Origin: Galerina marginata
Lineage: Eukaryota; Basidiomycota; Agaricomycetes; Agaricales; Galerinaceae
Direction of reading: 5' to 3'
Length of the DNA: 64,000 nucleotides
NCBI GenBank assembly: GCA_023014335.1
Contig: JAECYW010000015.1
Location: forward strand, 1,116,001 to 1,180,000
The notes under the pieces were generated by a model. It searched no databases and was not told the DNA's origin. It worked only from the letters and a program-made list of their open reading frames with translations. Of the stretch, positions 37,292-48,851 are shown piece after piece. How positions within the stretch are numbered: position 1 is the stretch's first letter; each line of letters opens with the position of its first letter. Made by a program: the position numbers and the translations under genes.

Positions 37292-38296
37292 ATGTCACAG
37301 TTAGCTCAGGAAATGACTGAACCTCAAAGAGTACCTGACCTCTGGTTCGATGACGCGGACGTTGTTTTTCAAGCTGGCCAGAAATTATTTAGGGTGCATC
37401 GAGGGATCTTAAGTGCTCGCTCCCCGATTTTTCGAGACATGTTCTCTATTCCGCCCCCTGATCAAGAAGCCATGGGGGCTGGATCCACGATCGATGGTTG
37501 TTGTCTCATAAATCTTCCAGATGCTCAACAGGATGTGTATTGCTTTTTTTTGGCCATATTTGATGGTTCGTGAGTTACCGTCGAACTCTACGTTTCCGAA
37601 GGTCTAGCCTTAAAACTTGTTAGGTTCTTCGAACCTCCGCCATCCGTCCACTCAATCGGTATTCTTGCCTCAATCTTGCGCATGTCACACAAATACGACG
37701 TTGGATTTCTACGGTACCGGGCCATCTCTCACCTCAACTGCCTTTTCCCGTCGCATATGGTTCCATCTTTCATAAAATCAAATAATGTATCCAACTTGAG
37801 GACTACCGTCTTGGAGATCATCGAGCCAGCGTACACAGCAAACGTACGGTGGATAATTCCGACAGTTTTTCTTTCAACTGTTCAGATAAAGTTGGAGGAG
37901 ATCTTCGAGAGTCAACACTGGAACGCGTTGCCTACTGCCATCCAACAGGCGTACCTCAGATTCCGTGAGATTTACCTTCTCGATAGAGAAAGGATGCCCA
38001 GGTGGATCGTTTTCCTGCCATCTAAGCAATGTGCAGATCCTGCGCAATGCCAGATGGCCGCCCGATCATATATGATTGGGTATCGACAGCTTATCGAGAA
38101 AAGCGAGAAGAAAATGTTGACTCGACGAGAGCTGGAGGCAATGTCCTGTCCCCACTGTGCGTCATACATCCTCACGCAAGCGACTGTAGAACTGAAAGAG
38201 CGTTGGAATGGCTTTCCGATCAACCTCGGCCTACCAAACTGGGAGACTTTGCGAAAGGAAAAATCTGATTTAGGCAAACCCACGATTCCGACGTAA
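37292..38296 (+). CDS. BTB/POZ domain protein, paralogue 2
   Basis: Exons 37292-37569 and 37624-38296 give 316 residues. The BTB core is DLWFDDADVVFQAGQKLFRV then HRGILSARSPIFRDMF; the intron again splits the Ser codon before FFEPPPS. The second half shows SHKYDVGFLRYRAISHL, WIIPTVFLSTVQIKLEEIF, the Cys pairs QCADPAQC and MSCPHCAS, and ends in GLPNWETLRKEKSD. It is the closest relative of paralogue 1, with second exons of identical length (673 nt), so the two arose by recent tandem duplication. Predicted cytosolic or nuclear adaptor. Confidence 0.88.
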
Positions 38297-38857
38297 CTTA
38301 ATTAATTGGTCGTGTATTGGTCGTGTATCCATAACATGCACCTCCGAGTCTCACCCATTACTTCTCACCGTAGGAGCACAAATGAAGTTCTCCGAAAGAT
38401 AACGAGGAGGCCTGGCCTTTTTCTTTCTTTTTGAAGCATGGGCTGAATATGGCGAGCAGTTTTTTATTCTTGACATACGAGTAGAATGGCAGTGAGCTTC
38501 TACTCTGACTCTTAGATTAGCGTTGCAACGTTGAGTCTGTCGGTTTAGCATGAATGCGTGGGACATGCAAGCCTTTAGGGTTGGCTCATATCGCGGTGTT
38601 GATCGGTTGATAAGGTAAACCTCTTCCATCGCAGATAATTTGGGACGCTCAACGACTCTCTTTCCTTTAATCTGCCTCCCTCTTATCCGGCTCTTGGTGG
38701 CTTCTGCCCAAATCAATTTTCCGCCAGCTTTTACCAAATACATCGATCATCCTCGCCTCGCCTCCTAACCCCATCCAATTTTTTTTCTAAAGTTAGCAGC
38801 TAACGATTCAATTCAATCGGTCCTGTTGAAGCCGCAAAGACGACTGCCTACCCCACT
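38297..38857. other. Intergenic region between BTB 2 and BTB 3
   Basis: No gene called. A 130-codon minus-strand frame here lacks any domain signature and sits in the expected promoter of BTB 3. Confidence 0.35.
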
Positions 38858-39897
38858 ATGACCAATTCGACGGAAACCAAAGAACTTCAGAGGGTATCAG
38901 AGCTCTGGTTTGAAGACGCAGATGTCATTTTTCAAGCTGGCCGAAAACTGTTCAGGGTTCATCGAAGCATTTTATCCGCTCGTTCTCCAGTATTTCGAGA
39001 CATGTTCTCCGTACCACCTCCAATTCACCGTGACGAGGCAGGCACGTCTGCTGAAGCTATGCTAGATGGTTGCACCCTTATCCAACTCCCTGATTCCGAG
39101 AAAGATGTCCTCCCTTTCTTGTTGGCAATATTTGACGCCTCGTACGTACAGAGAGCTTTATGAGATCCCGCACTGAATGATCGTTAATGTCTGCTAGATA
39201 CTTCGAATCTCCACCACTGGAGATGTCTATGGATGTCGTCATATCCATTCTGCGCCTTGCGCACAAATACGACGTTAAATTCCTAAGGCGTCGCGCAATC
39301 GCCCATCTCAACTCCATTTTTCCAACAGAAATGGTAACTTTCTACTACAATTCCGGGAGTAATCCAGACTGGCCTCGTGACGACGTCATGAAATTATCTC
39401 TTTTTGAAGTTATGGAAGTCGCTTTCAAAGCGGACGTCCCGTGGATACTTCCCAGTGCATTTCTATGGACGGTGGAGCTCAAGTTATCCACGATCCTGAA
39501 GAGCGATCAGTGGAATTATTTATCGCCTGACTTGCAAGAGGGGTATCTCATTAATCGGGAGCGTTATATTCAAGCAAGAGAAAGGGCAACGGATTGGTTG
39601 CATGTGCTGCCTGCGAAGGATGGATGCTCGAGTCCTGCACGATGCTCGGAAATGACGCAGTGGTACGTGGACAGAAGTCGAGAACTAGTTGACACCTCGG
39701 GGAAAATTCTCTTCTTCCCGCCGGGTTCTCCTCGTAAACACAGACTGGAGTTGATCTTCTGCTCTCGGTGCGCCTCGGAGGCCACCAAGCTCTCCGAACA
39801 AGCTGTCAAAAAGCTGTGGGATGACTGTCCGAAATATTTAGGTCTTCATGGTTGGGATGTGTTGATAAAGGAGAAGGATGACTTTATGGCATCGTGA
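38858..39897 (+). CDS. BTB/POZ domain protein, paralogue 3
   Basis: Exons 38858-39141 and 39198-39897 give 327 residues. The BTB core is ELWFEDADVIFQAGRKLFRV then HRSILSARSPVFRDMF; the phase-2 intron lies at FDAS|YFESPP. Then come RLAHKYDVKFLRRRAIAHLN, VPWILPSAFLWTVELKLSTI, the Cys pairs GCSSPARC and FCSRCAS, and the family ending GLHGWDVLIKEKDDFMAS. It carries a few insertions relative to paralogues 1 and 2 (HRDEAGTSAEA in the BTB loop and FFPPGSPRK before the last Cys pair). It is transcribed towards the oppositely oriented paralogue 4. Confidence 0.88.
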
Positions 39898-40176
39898 AGC
39901 TTAAGAAGGGTTAGCGGTTTTGAAACCTGGTGTTGTTGGTGCGGCCATTGATTGCTCTGTCGTCGAAGGAGATATTTCACAGAGTGTATGAATTACAAAT
40001 TATATATATAAACGCCTCCCAGAAGTGTCGAAAGCAATCTAACTACATTATTATAAAAGGTAGATGATAAAACCCAAGTAAAAGAAATGCACATACAACA
40101 ATGACTACCAAGTAAGCCTGGGTTCCCGAAAAGCAACCAAACGATCGGAGATAACGAGGGTATATGGGTAACCTTG

Positions 40177-41226
40177 TTAATCGAAAGCTTTTTGCCTCTC
40201 TTCCTCCAAAGCGTCCCACTCTGGAAGACTGAACATGCCGGGCAGGTCGTTCCACATCGCCTGACAGGCACTGTCGGACGACTGCTTGAAAGCAATCCGA
40301 CATGTCGAGCAAAGGTCACAGTAATAGACGTCGCTATTATCTTCGAAGTAGTCCAGGATGCCAGCCATATCCCAACCGCTCAGGATATCAGCGCACCGCT
40401 GCCTCGTCGAGCCACAGGAGTCCCCCGTGCAGCCATCCACTTCGGCAGAAGCGGCTTTCATCATGGTAATAGCTTGGCGGCTTTGCGTCAGAACGATTTT
40501 CTGCCGGCCAATAATGCACATGCGCTTGTCGGCCCAGGAGAGGTCGATTTGCTCATCCTCCCAGGTTGCGTGGTCGAGTGTTTTCTCGAAAGGGTGACTG
40601 CTCATGCAGTAGACGATCGAGGGTAGGAGCCAGACTAGGTCAAATTCCCGTGCGAGGCGAAATGCGGCAAAAGGGGTATTGTCGACAGGGGGTATAGTTC
40701 GCAGTTCGTCACGCTGCTGCCACGCCTTTAGGGTCATGGGAAAGGTGGTTAACAGGTGCTGCAGGGCACGCTTTCGGAGGTATTGGACGTCGTACTTGAG
40801 ACTGAGCCGCAGCACGCTTTCAACGATCGGCAGCTCTGTTGGTGTGGGAGCTGGCTCGAAAAAACTGACATGCAGATTTAATGAGGGATGAACTGGGTGG
40901 GAGACACGTCAGACGTACCTGGAATCGAAGATTGCCTGTAAAAAATAACCCATGTCTCTGGCAGAGTCGTATACGGTGACGATGGGGCACCCGTTCATCG
41001 TTGGATTCCCCTCGTATGGTGGTGGAAACGATAACATATCTCGAAAGACCGACGAACGCGCTGCGAGGAGGCCACTGTAGATTCGAAACAGCGAGTTCTC
41101 GGCCCTAAGAATGAGATTACCATCCTCAAACCAAAGACCTTCGACCTGCGCTGGTTTTTCGGGGGGTATACTGTCGAGCATGGTTACTCTGAGGGGTCTG
41201 TCCTCCGGGCTGGTATCTGGACGCAT
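40177..41226 (-). CDS. BTB/POZ domain protein, paralogue 4
   Basis: Exons 40919-41226 and 40177-40864 (minus strand) give 331 residues; a second in-frame Met at residue 16 (MLDSIPPEKP) is an alternative start. The BTB core is more diverged: GLWFEDGNLILRAENSLFRI, then YSGLLAARSSVFRDML, so the usual VHR is lost. The phase-2 intron is at the same codon (FDS|FFEPAP). The second exon has LSLKYDVQYLRKRALQHL, then GCTGDSCGSTRQRC and YYCDLCSTC, more cysteines than paralogues 1-3, and ends LPEWDALEEERQKAFD. It is intact and clearly the same family. Confidence 0.87.
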
Positions 41227-42910
41227 GATTCAGAAGGAGTGGAGGAATAGTTGAACGACGGTGGGGTATGAAGGACGAAAGAAAGATAATTGGTTAGAAA
41301 CGAGGCATTTATATGCACGAGTCGCGCATGAGGAGGACGGGCGACCAGTGGGTCAAAGTATAGCAGACGATTGCCACAGAAAATCTTTATATTTGTCACA
41401 CCAGCGGGAGGTAAATACAAAAGCCGATTGATCGCCGGACTTAAAATGAAAGTCACATGACAGGCTGTTCCTTGCGTCAAATTGCCACTGGCTTCCTGAG
41501 TTCCTCTTCTTGATCTTCCACTACCATTCCAATCGGAGCACTATCCTTCCATTAAATCGTCTGCTTATTCTCAAACTGGGTCATGTTATGTTTGTTTCAT
41601 CTTCTGTTTGTCTCATCTTCTCAATGGGTTCTTTTCTTTCAACTCCACTTTCTCCAACCCCGTCGGCCCAGGGCTCTCAGAGGCATCGCTTAAGAACATG
41701 ACTTATCATACCACCCCGTTTGGTTTTTTACTGACCACTGTCAGTAGGGGAAGGAGCTGGCGGGCCGTTAGCCGATGCAAAGGTCCTGTTGTGAGTCTTG
41801 ATTTATAAATGACATTTTGAGCTTCTCTAATCGATCTATATCGGTCCCGTAGATACTTCGCGGAGTTATTTCTACGAGGCTTTTCAATCTGGGTGAGCCA
41901 TTTCCACTTCCGAGGTGCCGCCTAGGCTCGAAGATAGCTTCCTCACGGGATATCGCACTGATAATCCCAAGGAATTATTTCATGACCGCGGTTTTTCTGT
42001 ATGTTGAAACTCGGGAATTAAGGTGATCGACCGCTGCTGCCGCGCTAAATATTTTCTTCCAGCGCCACAGTCCAGAACGGAACCGCGTCGCTAGCCCATT
42101 TACCATTACCTATCGAATGGTACCTCCGCTCGAATCCCTGCTTCCGCAAGGAACGACGAAAATCCGCCAATCCTCCATAAACTAATGGAATGATAAGCAT
42201 TCCTTTGGATAGGCTTGCTACTTCGCCGTTGACTTGCCGTCCACGTGGAGCAAGTTCATCGATGAATATTTTAGTCGATGGCATTGCCGAATGTCAAACT
42301 CTCGGCATTCAAGAGCGTTCTACGTGTCCTATGCCCAGGCCAGCTTGGCGGAGCTCCATGAGATGCGTTTTTACCATTCCGCTGGCAGCCGTTTTTGAAC
42401 TATTGCTAGCTGGTCGAGGCGATTCAATGCAAATAACGCAATTACGATGGAGGGCGTCCCGCTCCGTCCCCTCAACTAGGTCGTCCTTCCGCCTTTCCCC
42501 GGTCAGAGTCTATTATATGGTCTTTCAGTCAACCTTGAACCCTACCGTGCGTTGTCATAGGATCTTTTCGGGAACGACCGACTGCGTGAGCGCGCGTAAC
42601 CCGTCCTTGAACTGCTGCCAGGGTACTGGGAGCAGTCGGTTCTATTAGGTTGTCACAGACTTGAATGCCTATAGTGGATCAGAAGGGTTGTTTCCATGTA
42701 ACAAGTCAGGGCATATCGCCAAAAACCCGCTATTATGCTTTATACTAATTATAGGCAACCAAAAATTTAGCGTCCCAATTCCGGCGTCCCTTCAATGAAT
42801 GGGTCTCAAGAGAAAGAAAGTAGAGCGTGAAATTTTTGGTGAGAGGACCACTTGGGGAACAGAATAGAGTACAACAGTTTACATGACTTTTAACTAACAA
42901 GTCGCAGGTA
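41227..42910. other. Region between BTB 4 and BTB 5 with decayed element
   Basis: About 1.7 kb. The left part shows nothing recognised. From about 42050 to 42760 there are gag-like fragments in shifting frames (see separate entry). Confidence 0.4.
42050..42765 (+). pseudogene. Possible retrotransposon gag relic with zinc-knuckle-like end
   Basis: Near 42698-42740 one frame reads CNKSGHIAKN, the core of a CCHC zinc knuckle (CxxCxxxGHxxxxC). The first Cys (TGTTTC) lies one base out of frame. Upstream frames contain many stops and no long ORF. This is compatible with the end of an old LTR-retrotransposon gag, but the rest is too decayed to classify, and no LTRs or RT motif were found. Confidence 0.3.
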
Positions 42911-44008
42911 TTAAGCAGCGCGCATTTCGCTCTCTACCAAAGCCTTCTGGCCATTCAACTCTGGCCATCCGACGAGGCCGCATTTAAGTGGCAAAGTTGT
43001 CCAAAACCTCTCCCTCATCTCCGTTGCCTTCTCGTTCAGGATGTCGGCGCACGGGGAGCAATAGCCGTCGCAGCACTCAAACGTCGGTTCTGCAAAAGAT
43101 AGCGGATCAATGAAGTCGTCCAACATCTGGGAGTCGAGGGCGGCTTTGAGAGTTGTCTGTGCTTCTTCTCGACATGGCTCGCATAACCCATCGGCCAAAA
43201 CCATAAACCCTTGGAGAGAAGTCCCAGGGACCTGTACGAGTTTAGCCCACGCCAATAAGCATGTCTTTTGTAATTCGGTTCCGTCGAGTGCGCGCCATTT
43301 TGGATTGACTATTATCTCGGAGAGAGGCTGAGAGCAAAGCTCGTAGTACGCCGCTGGGAGCATCCAGGTCGCTTCGATTTGGTTGAGAACCTCGATCAAT
43401 TGAAGGTTGGCGTCAATCGTCAAAGGTGCGGTGATGAAAGTCATCGTTTGGATCCCCGCAGCGTTCCGTCTGTTGCGAGAATCCCAAAAGAGAAGTGTGG
43501 TTGGATACGCGGTGGATAAATGCTCGATGGCTCGGCGTCGGAGGAACTGAACGTCGTATTTGTGGCTTAGCGACGCGATTGCGAGAACAATACTGAGTTC
43601 GGTACGAGACGGAGGTGGCTCGAAGAACCTGGTAGGTGACAAGGATTTTTTGATCAGGGTGATTCATAGCTGGAAAGAAAACACCTACGACGCGTCGTAA
43701 ATTGCCTTGAAAAAGTATCCAACGGACTCTGCTTCGTCTCCAATGAGCTGAATAAAATCGCAGCCTTCAACGAGGGCAGACGGTTGTATAAGATCACGAG
43801 GCGGTTGCGGAATCTCGAACATATCCTTAAAGACAAGCGACTGAGACGCGAGAATAGTGCGGTGCACGCGAAAGAGCTTGTTCTCCGCCTGAAAGACCAC
43901 ATTGGCGTCATCGAACCACAGGTCAGTGACGCGTTCGATCTGTGGCTCGATCTGCATGGGTGCTCCTGCTTCGATGGTGGGAGGTACAATTATATTTGTA
44001 TTGTCCAT
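42911..44008 (-). CDS. BTB/POZ domain protein, paralogue 5
   Basis: Exons 43689-44008 and 42911-43628 (minus strand) give 345 residues from MDNTNIIVPPTIEAG; the frame is open further upstream to 44134. The BTB core is DLWFDDANVVFQAENKLFRV, HRTILASQSLVFKDMF; the phase-2 intron is at YDAS|FFEPPPS. The second exon reads SLSHKYDVQFLRRRAIEHLS, WMLPAAYYELCSQPLSEI, then GLCEPCREEA and CCDGYCSPCADIL, and ends GWPELNGQKALVESEMRAA. Cys pairs are denser than in paralogues 1-3, as in paralogue 4, suggesting that 4 and 5 form a subgroup. Confidence 0.87.
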
Positions 44009-44134
44009 TAGCGTGTCGACAGAAGACAGAGAATAGGAATATTGGAAGGGGAAATCGGTTGAGTTTTTTTTTTCATCAAGGCGTCTTTTATTCATGATCA
44101 GATCGGGCGGACCAATAGAACGAGATGGTAACAA

Positions 44135-46548
44135 TTAGAACCCTGAGGACCGACATTGCCGAGGAATGAAGAAAGGAGACCCTAGTGATTCAACTTCATG
44201 GTTACTTGGAGTCGTCGATGCCATCGAGTGCGCCACTTCAGGAGCCTGTTGCGAAGACGAAGGATTATACTGGAGCTGGTTCGCGGTTTTGGGAGATATA
44301 ATATTGCCATTGCCAGGAACTTCCGAGTCGGAACCTCCGTGATCAAGCGCGTCCATGCCTACGCTATAATTTACAATTTCAGACGTGCTGAAATGGGTGG
44401 TAAATCCGAGGTCAGCATAATAGGTATAACAATTCGGGTTTGTGCCGATTTTCTAAGTATGCTTTTAGGGATGAGGAGAAACTGAGGAGATTTCTTCGTG
44501 CTAACTTTCCGAACAAACTATTAAAGAAACATACGAAGTACCAAAAGTCATGGGCGAGTCCGAATCGCAGCACTTGGGCCTTGGTCTCCTGCATCGTTGT
44601 CGCCGAACAATATTTTACTTGAAACCTGGAGGTCTACCGAAGCATCCATTCTTTCTTTGAGCCATGATTTGGCATTAAACCTGCACATGACGATTAGAAC
44701 GTAAAGGAAACGGGAAAGTAAAACGAACAGCGCGAGAATCGAGTTGGTATACACTACAAGTATATATTAGCGAGCCGATTAGTTGGTTGTCCGCAGGCCA
44801 GAAAATTTATCACTTACGACAGGGTCCGGAGAAATCGATAATCAGATATGTCAACGAGGACGGTTTCCAGACATACTAAGACAGGTTTTAATGCAAAGGT
44901 ATCCACAAAAATTGATTCACAAACCAGTAATATTTCGAAGATAGCCATCGTCCTACAATCGTGAGGGCATTAGGAGAGCAAAAAGATGGCCAATTAAATA
45001 GGGAGAATTACATACGCAGTTAGCATCCCAGTTCCAAGGAAATAAAACACCAGGAACTTAACAACATTCATGTGTCTGTTGGCGTTGATTCAAGTCAGCC
45101 CCAATCTTCTTTTTTTTTAATCGAAGAAATTGCTTGCCTGGAGTAGGTAGTGCCGGCGGACGCTTTAAACAGGAGAAATGATAAAATAGCGGCAATAGAA
45201 CAGTCGACAAAAGCGAGGGAACCGTGGGCGAAATATGCAACATACTATGATATGCACAGGTCAAGATTTTTAGGACGAGAGTTAGCATATCGGATGTGTG
45301 TCAGGTAGAGAATGCTTCTACCTTGAATGGCTGGGAGAACTTGCATAGAGACGAAATATCTATTCTAGAGCAAGCGGGGCACCTTAATACGCTACGAATG
45401 AGCTCAGACAAAAAATTAGCTCACATGTGGGCAATGAAGGCTTGATTCAAGGAAAAGAGTGAGCAAAGCAGTCATTTCTTCATCAATTAGGCGAAAGACG
45501 CACCAGCACCAACACCTGAAATTGGATGAAGATGGACGGTTCACATCAAGTCCGATGAATGACAGAGGCTACGCACCTAGGCTGTAGATAAGTATAACAG
45601 TGCTTGTAGACTGATTTTTTTTTTTTCAATATTACGACAGTATGAGGGAAGCTTTCAAACTTACCCTCAGTATCTGCACAATTCTTTGTTTCATCATCGG
45701 GTTCTGCGCCACTGCAAGTGAATGAAAAGAGCGGTCAGTAAAAATCAACTTCCTTGAAATAAGTGCTCACAGGCCCAGATAAGGCGAAGGTAGAAACTGT
45801 AATCGTTCATAAGGGAGTAATCATTTTTCTGTCTATATGACACAAACCACTGAACGATGATTATGAGCAACGTCTTCAAAGAAGGGAGATTTCATAGCGT
45901 CTGAGTCAATGGAAATTGCAAAAAGAAATTAAGATGGTACCTTGATAATCTCCATTATCTAGGAAAAAGCAATCAGATCATTTTCCATCGGTGGTCGAGC
46001 GGGTAAACGAACCTTCCAGCACCTGCGTGATGGATGAACTCCTAGAATCAGTACCGGGTAAATACCAGAAAATACACGCACCATGCCAGAGTACTATGTG
46101 CGGGAATGCTGGTCGAAATCGTGTACATGAATTTCACGAGGAAGGCGAAATAGGTACATTGAAGGAAGCTGCCAACGTCAAGATTCCAAATGTCAGGTTA
46201 ACGAAATGTCAAAGATATAACGAAAAAACCATATTATTAGTATCTATAAACGAGGTAAGGCTTGTCAAATCAAATCCTATTTGAGAATGGCATTACACAC
46301 CATTGTTTTCCTTACTTTTGAATCTTTGGGGTAGTTCATGAAATATTGTCCAGCCTGGAGAATTACGATACCGAAAAGACTGCAAGTCATCACATCAACC
46401 AATGAGGAGTATAGCTTTCGAACAGCAACCGATCCACTCACATCGAAGCAATCAGAAATCCAGTGAAAGGTGTCCCGGTTCCACCATCGACATCTAATTT
46501 TGGTGTGTTCAATCGATCTAGCGTCGTCAATGGAGTGCATTTGACCAT
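44135..46548 (-). CDS. Multi-pass membrane protein, DUF6534-like
   Basis: Minus-strand gene of many small exons. The first exon from ATG 46548 (MVKCTPLTTLDRLNTPKLDV) leads to TPFTGFLIASI, then an intron, then LFGIVILQAGQYFMNYPKDS, the pattern of the fungal seven-helix DUF6533/DUF6534 group (compare LYGIxxxQxxxYxxxYPKDS). Near 44750-44640 an intron joins VYTNSILAL to FNAKSWLKERMD, matching the family's characteristic NSLLATLNARxxLR end of the last helix. A Ser/Pro/Gln-rich tail (exon ending at 44135) is plausible. Several internal exons in 44800-46250 were not individually placed. Such proteins are widespread in Agaricomycetes and their role is unknown. Confidence 0.6.
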
Positions 46549-46983
46549 GTCGAGGGGTGTTATGCAAAGCAACGGCCGTAATCTCCTTAGTCTTATATTG
46601 CATAAAGTTGGGGTGGACTCCAACCTTTGTTTGCGCTAAACCTGGAACAGGACTCACATTGTCAGGGCTGTCCGTCACTGAAATAAGGGGTCTCACTTAT
46701 GAAGGGGTGGCACAGCATTATCTCAACCTAATGTTCATACAAGTCAGATGTCAACGCGAATCGCGATTGATGAAATTTGACCTACAATATTCGCTCCGCA
46801 TTCAAGATAAGACAATAGCAGTGGGGGTACGACCATGGTCATATAGAACCCATGACGGGATCAAACATCATGGTTAAACTATGGACGGCTTGTCAAGGGC
46901 ATGTCCGGCGAAGTGAGCATTTGAAAGGTGAAACGAATCAAGACAAAAATGACATGCTTTAAGGTACAAGAAATCTGAAACCA
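46549..46983. other. Spacer between kinase-like gene and DUF6534-like gene
   Basis: Both neighbours are on the minus strand. No gene recognised in the 435 bp. Confidence 0.35.
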
Positions 46984-48353
46984 TCAGCGAGACGAGTGAG
47001 CTTGGAAATGAGCCAAATACGTAAGATAAGAAGGACGCAACTGAGAGGCGGACCACTGCTGGTCGGGGTTAATGATCGCCATCAATGAGAAGAGCTCTGC
47101 AGCTTGGCCAACCTTTTTGTGTACTTATTTAGATCGGCCCTTCAGCGCAGTTGAATAGCGTCCCGGACCATGAAGGAAATGATCTGTCACACAAAACCGC
47201 GGCGACGCAGCTAGATATCCTTGACCGTTGGCACCAAAACGTTGCTTCGCCGTGGCACCTTTATCAAAAAGATTCCAGTAGGGGTCAAACAGGACAGCGA
47301 CTCGAGTGAATTCGTAAAACACCGTTCACGATTCAATTAGCTTACTAGAACACAGAAGCCAGAAAGGGTGGGGTACCAAATATCGGTCTTCGTGTCCCAC
47401 TTCGATCCGATGGTAAATTTGGGAAATCGAAGTTCCTCAGGTTGAAGGACCTGCGAAGCCGATTCGCCATGCTATTAGGGAACTAAAGTCAGTTAAGCAC
47501 AGTTTATAATATTCTGGGTCAACAAAAACACACATGGCAGCGAGGTCCGTTAGTTCGAATGAGCTGGTCACCAAATCGTCAAACACAAGTTCAATAGTTG
47601 CCTGCATGTTTTAGGCGGCAGGTGAGACATAAGGATGTTTTCTCCTTCGATATCTAAAATATATCAGAGCGGTGCGTGCCAGTCCTGGGGTCAACCCCAC
47701 CAGTATGGGTAATGCAGCATCTATGAATCTTCTGAAGTGCACGCAGGAGATTCACTTGAAAGCGCAGTAGAATCGCATCCGGAAGACCACTTGGTATATC
47801 CTGGACTGTCGTGCCGAAAAGTTCCAGAACGAGAAAAATATAGCTCCCATTACGACCTGAGCGCACGAAATTGTCGAGTAACTGATACACGTGTCGTTCC
47901 CCAGGATTCTTGTCGCGCAAGTGGTTCAATACGCCAGAATCATCCCAGAATCCCTTCTCATTTGTTATATAGAAACCATACTAAAACTTGCATGGCCGCC
48001 AGCTGTCGGTCCTGACTCCTAAAAGTGGATGAGCGCCAGATACATCAGGATTATAAATACGAACTGGATATCCCGAATAAGCCACGGCGCCCCAAGCCAA
48101 GCTTCCGAATAACATGATACCGTTGAGCATAGATGTCGCCAGTCTTTACTTACTGGCTCATACCTGCCTGGTTCCAACCCTCCATCGGCTCCTGCGGGTA
48201 ATCATGCAAAACCTGACCCAAGTTGCCTGCGAAATGGAGACGCCAACAAAGGGGGGTTGGATGTGAATCGCGACATGCTTGGGATGAATGGTGCTTGTTT
48301 CCCTTGAGGTTTTCGAGGCCTTTGAGATGATCAGTTAAATGCAAGCCTGGCAA
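46984..48353 (-). CDS. Degenerate SRPK-like protein kinase (possible pseudokinase or pseudogene)
   Basis: Fungal SRPK-type kinase in short exons. Readable blocks: EPMEGWNQAGMSQ (start region, about 48160), RQLAAMQVL (beta-3 position), LNHLRDKNPGERHVYQLLDN, NGSYIFLVLELFG, LLRALQKIHRCCITHT joined by an intron to DIEGENILMS, FELTDLAA, LRFPKFTIGSKWDTKTDIW, VFYEFTRVAVLFDPYWNLFD and MAIINPDQQWSASQL. The catalytic Asp (HTD) is kept, but the VAIK Lys appears as Gln, the DxKxxN Lys as Glu, DFG as DLA, and APE as FPK. I could not join the exon ending DLAA to the next in frame, so disablement is possible. The first exon is uncertain. SRPKs phosphorylate RS domains; activity here is doubtful. Confidence 0.55.
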
Positions 48354-48851
48354 CGCGAATTCGGGGCCAACTATGTTACATAATCAGCTTAAGCAGGTGA
48401 CGCGGTGACTTATGCACGTGATTTCCCAGACGCGTACGGTCTGTCGCGACTCGCGACGCTGTTGTGGGTCTGAGTCTGTGCGCTCTGATAGTTACGCACC
48501 GGCAGTTACAAAGTTCATTCCAAATGCCCCTCGATCGAAAATTGGCAAATTTGAACCACTTTCGGACTGGGGTGTGAAAGTCCGCATAAGTTGATCACTC
48601 CAATCAGTATCTGGGACAGTTGCTCGCGAAAAAATTAGGTGACATTTGGACAAAGACGCGGGTGCTTACGTAGTATATACGATAAAGTACAGACAAATTT
48701 AAGTCGGCAGTCCGAGTGCTACCAGACACTAAGAAATACATGAAGATAAAGCCTGAACAAGGAGTGAGGAAACATAGAGGGGATTTCCCCCAGTAATTGA
48801 AGTAGTGTCCATGAGATCAGTTCGTCGTTCATATCGGGCCAGTCAACAGCT
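48354..48851. other. Intergenic region, nothing recognised
   Basis: Between the kinase-like gene and the DUF6699 gene, both on the minus strand. No coding signal seen; the first exon of the kinase may extend into the left part. Confidence 0.35.

Noticed and set aside
38351..38743. 130-codon minus-strand ORF
   Set aside because: Basic composition without domain signature and located in the BTB 3 promoter.
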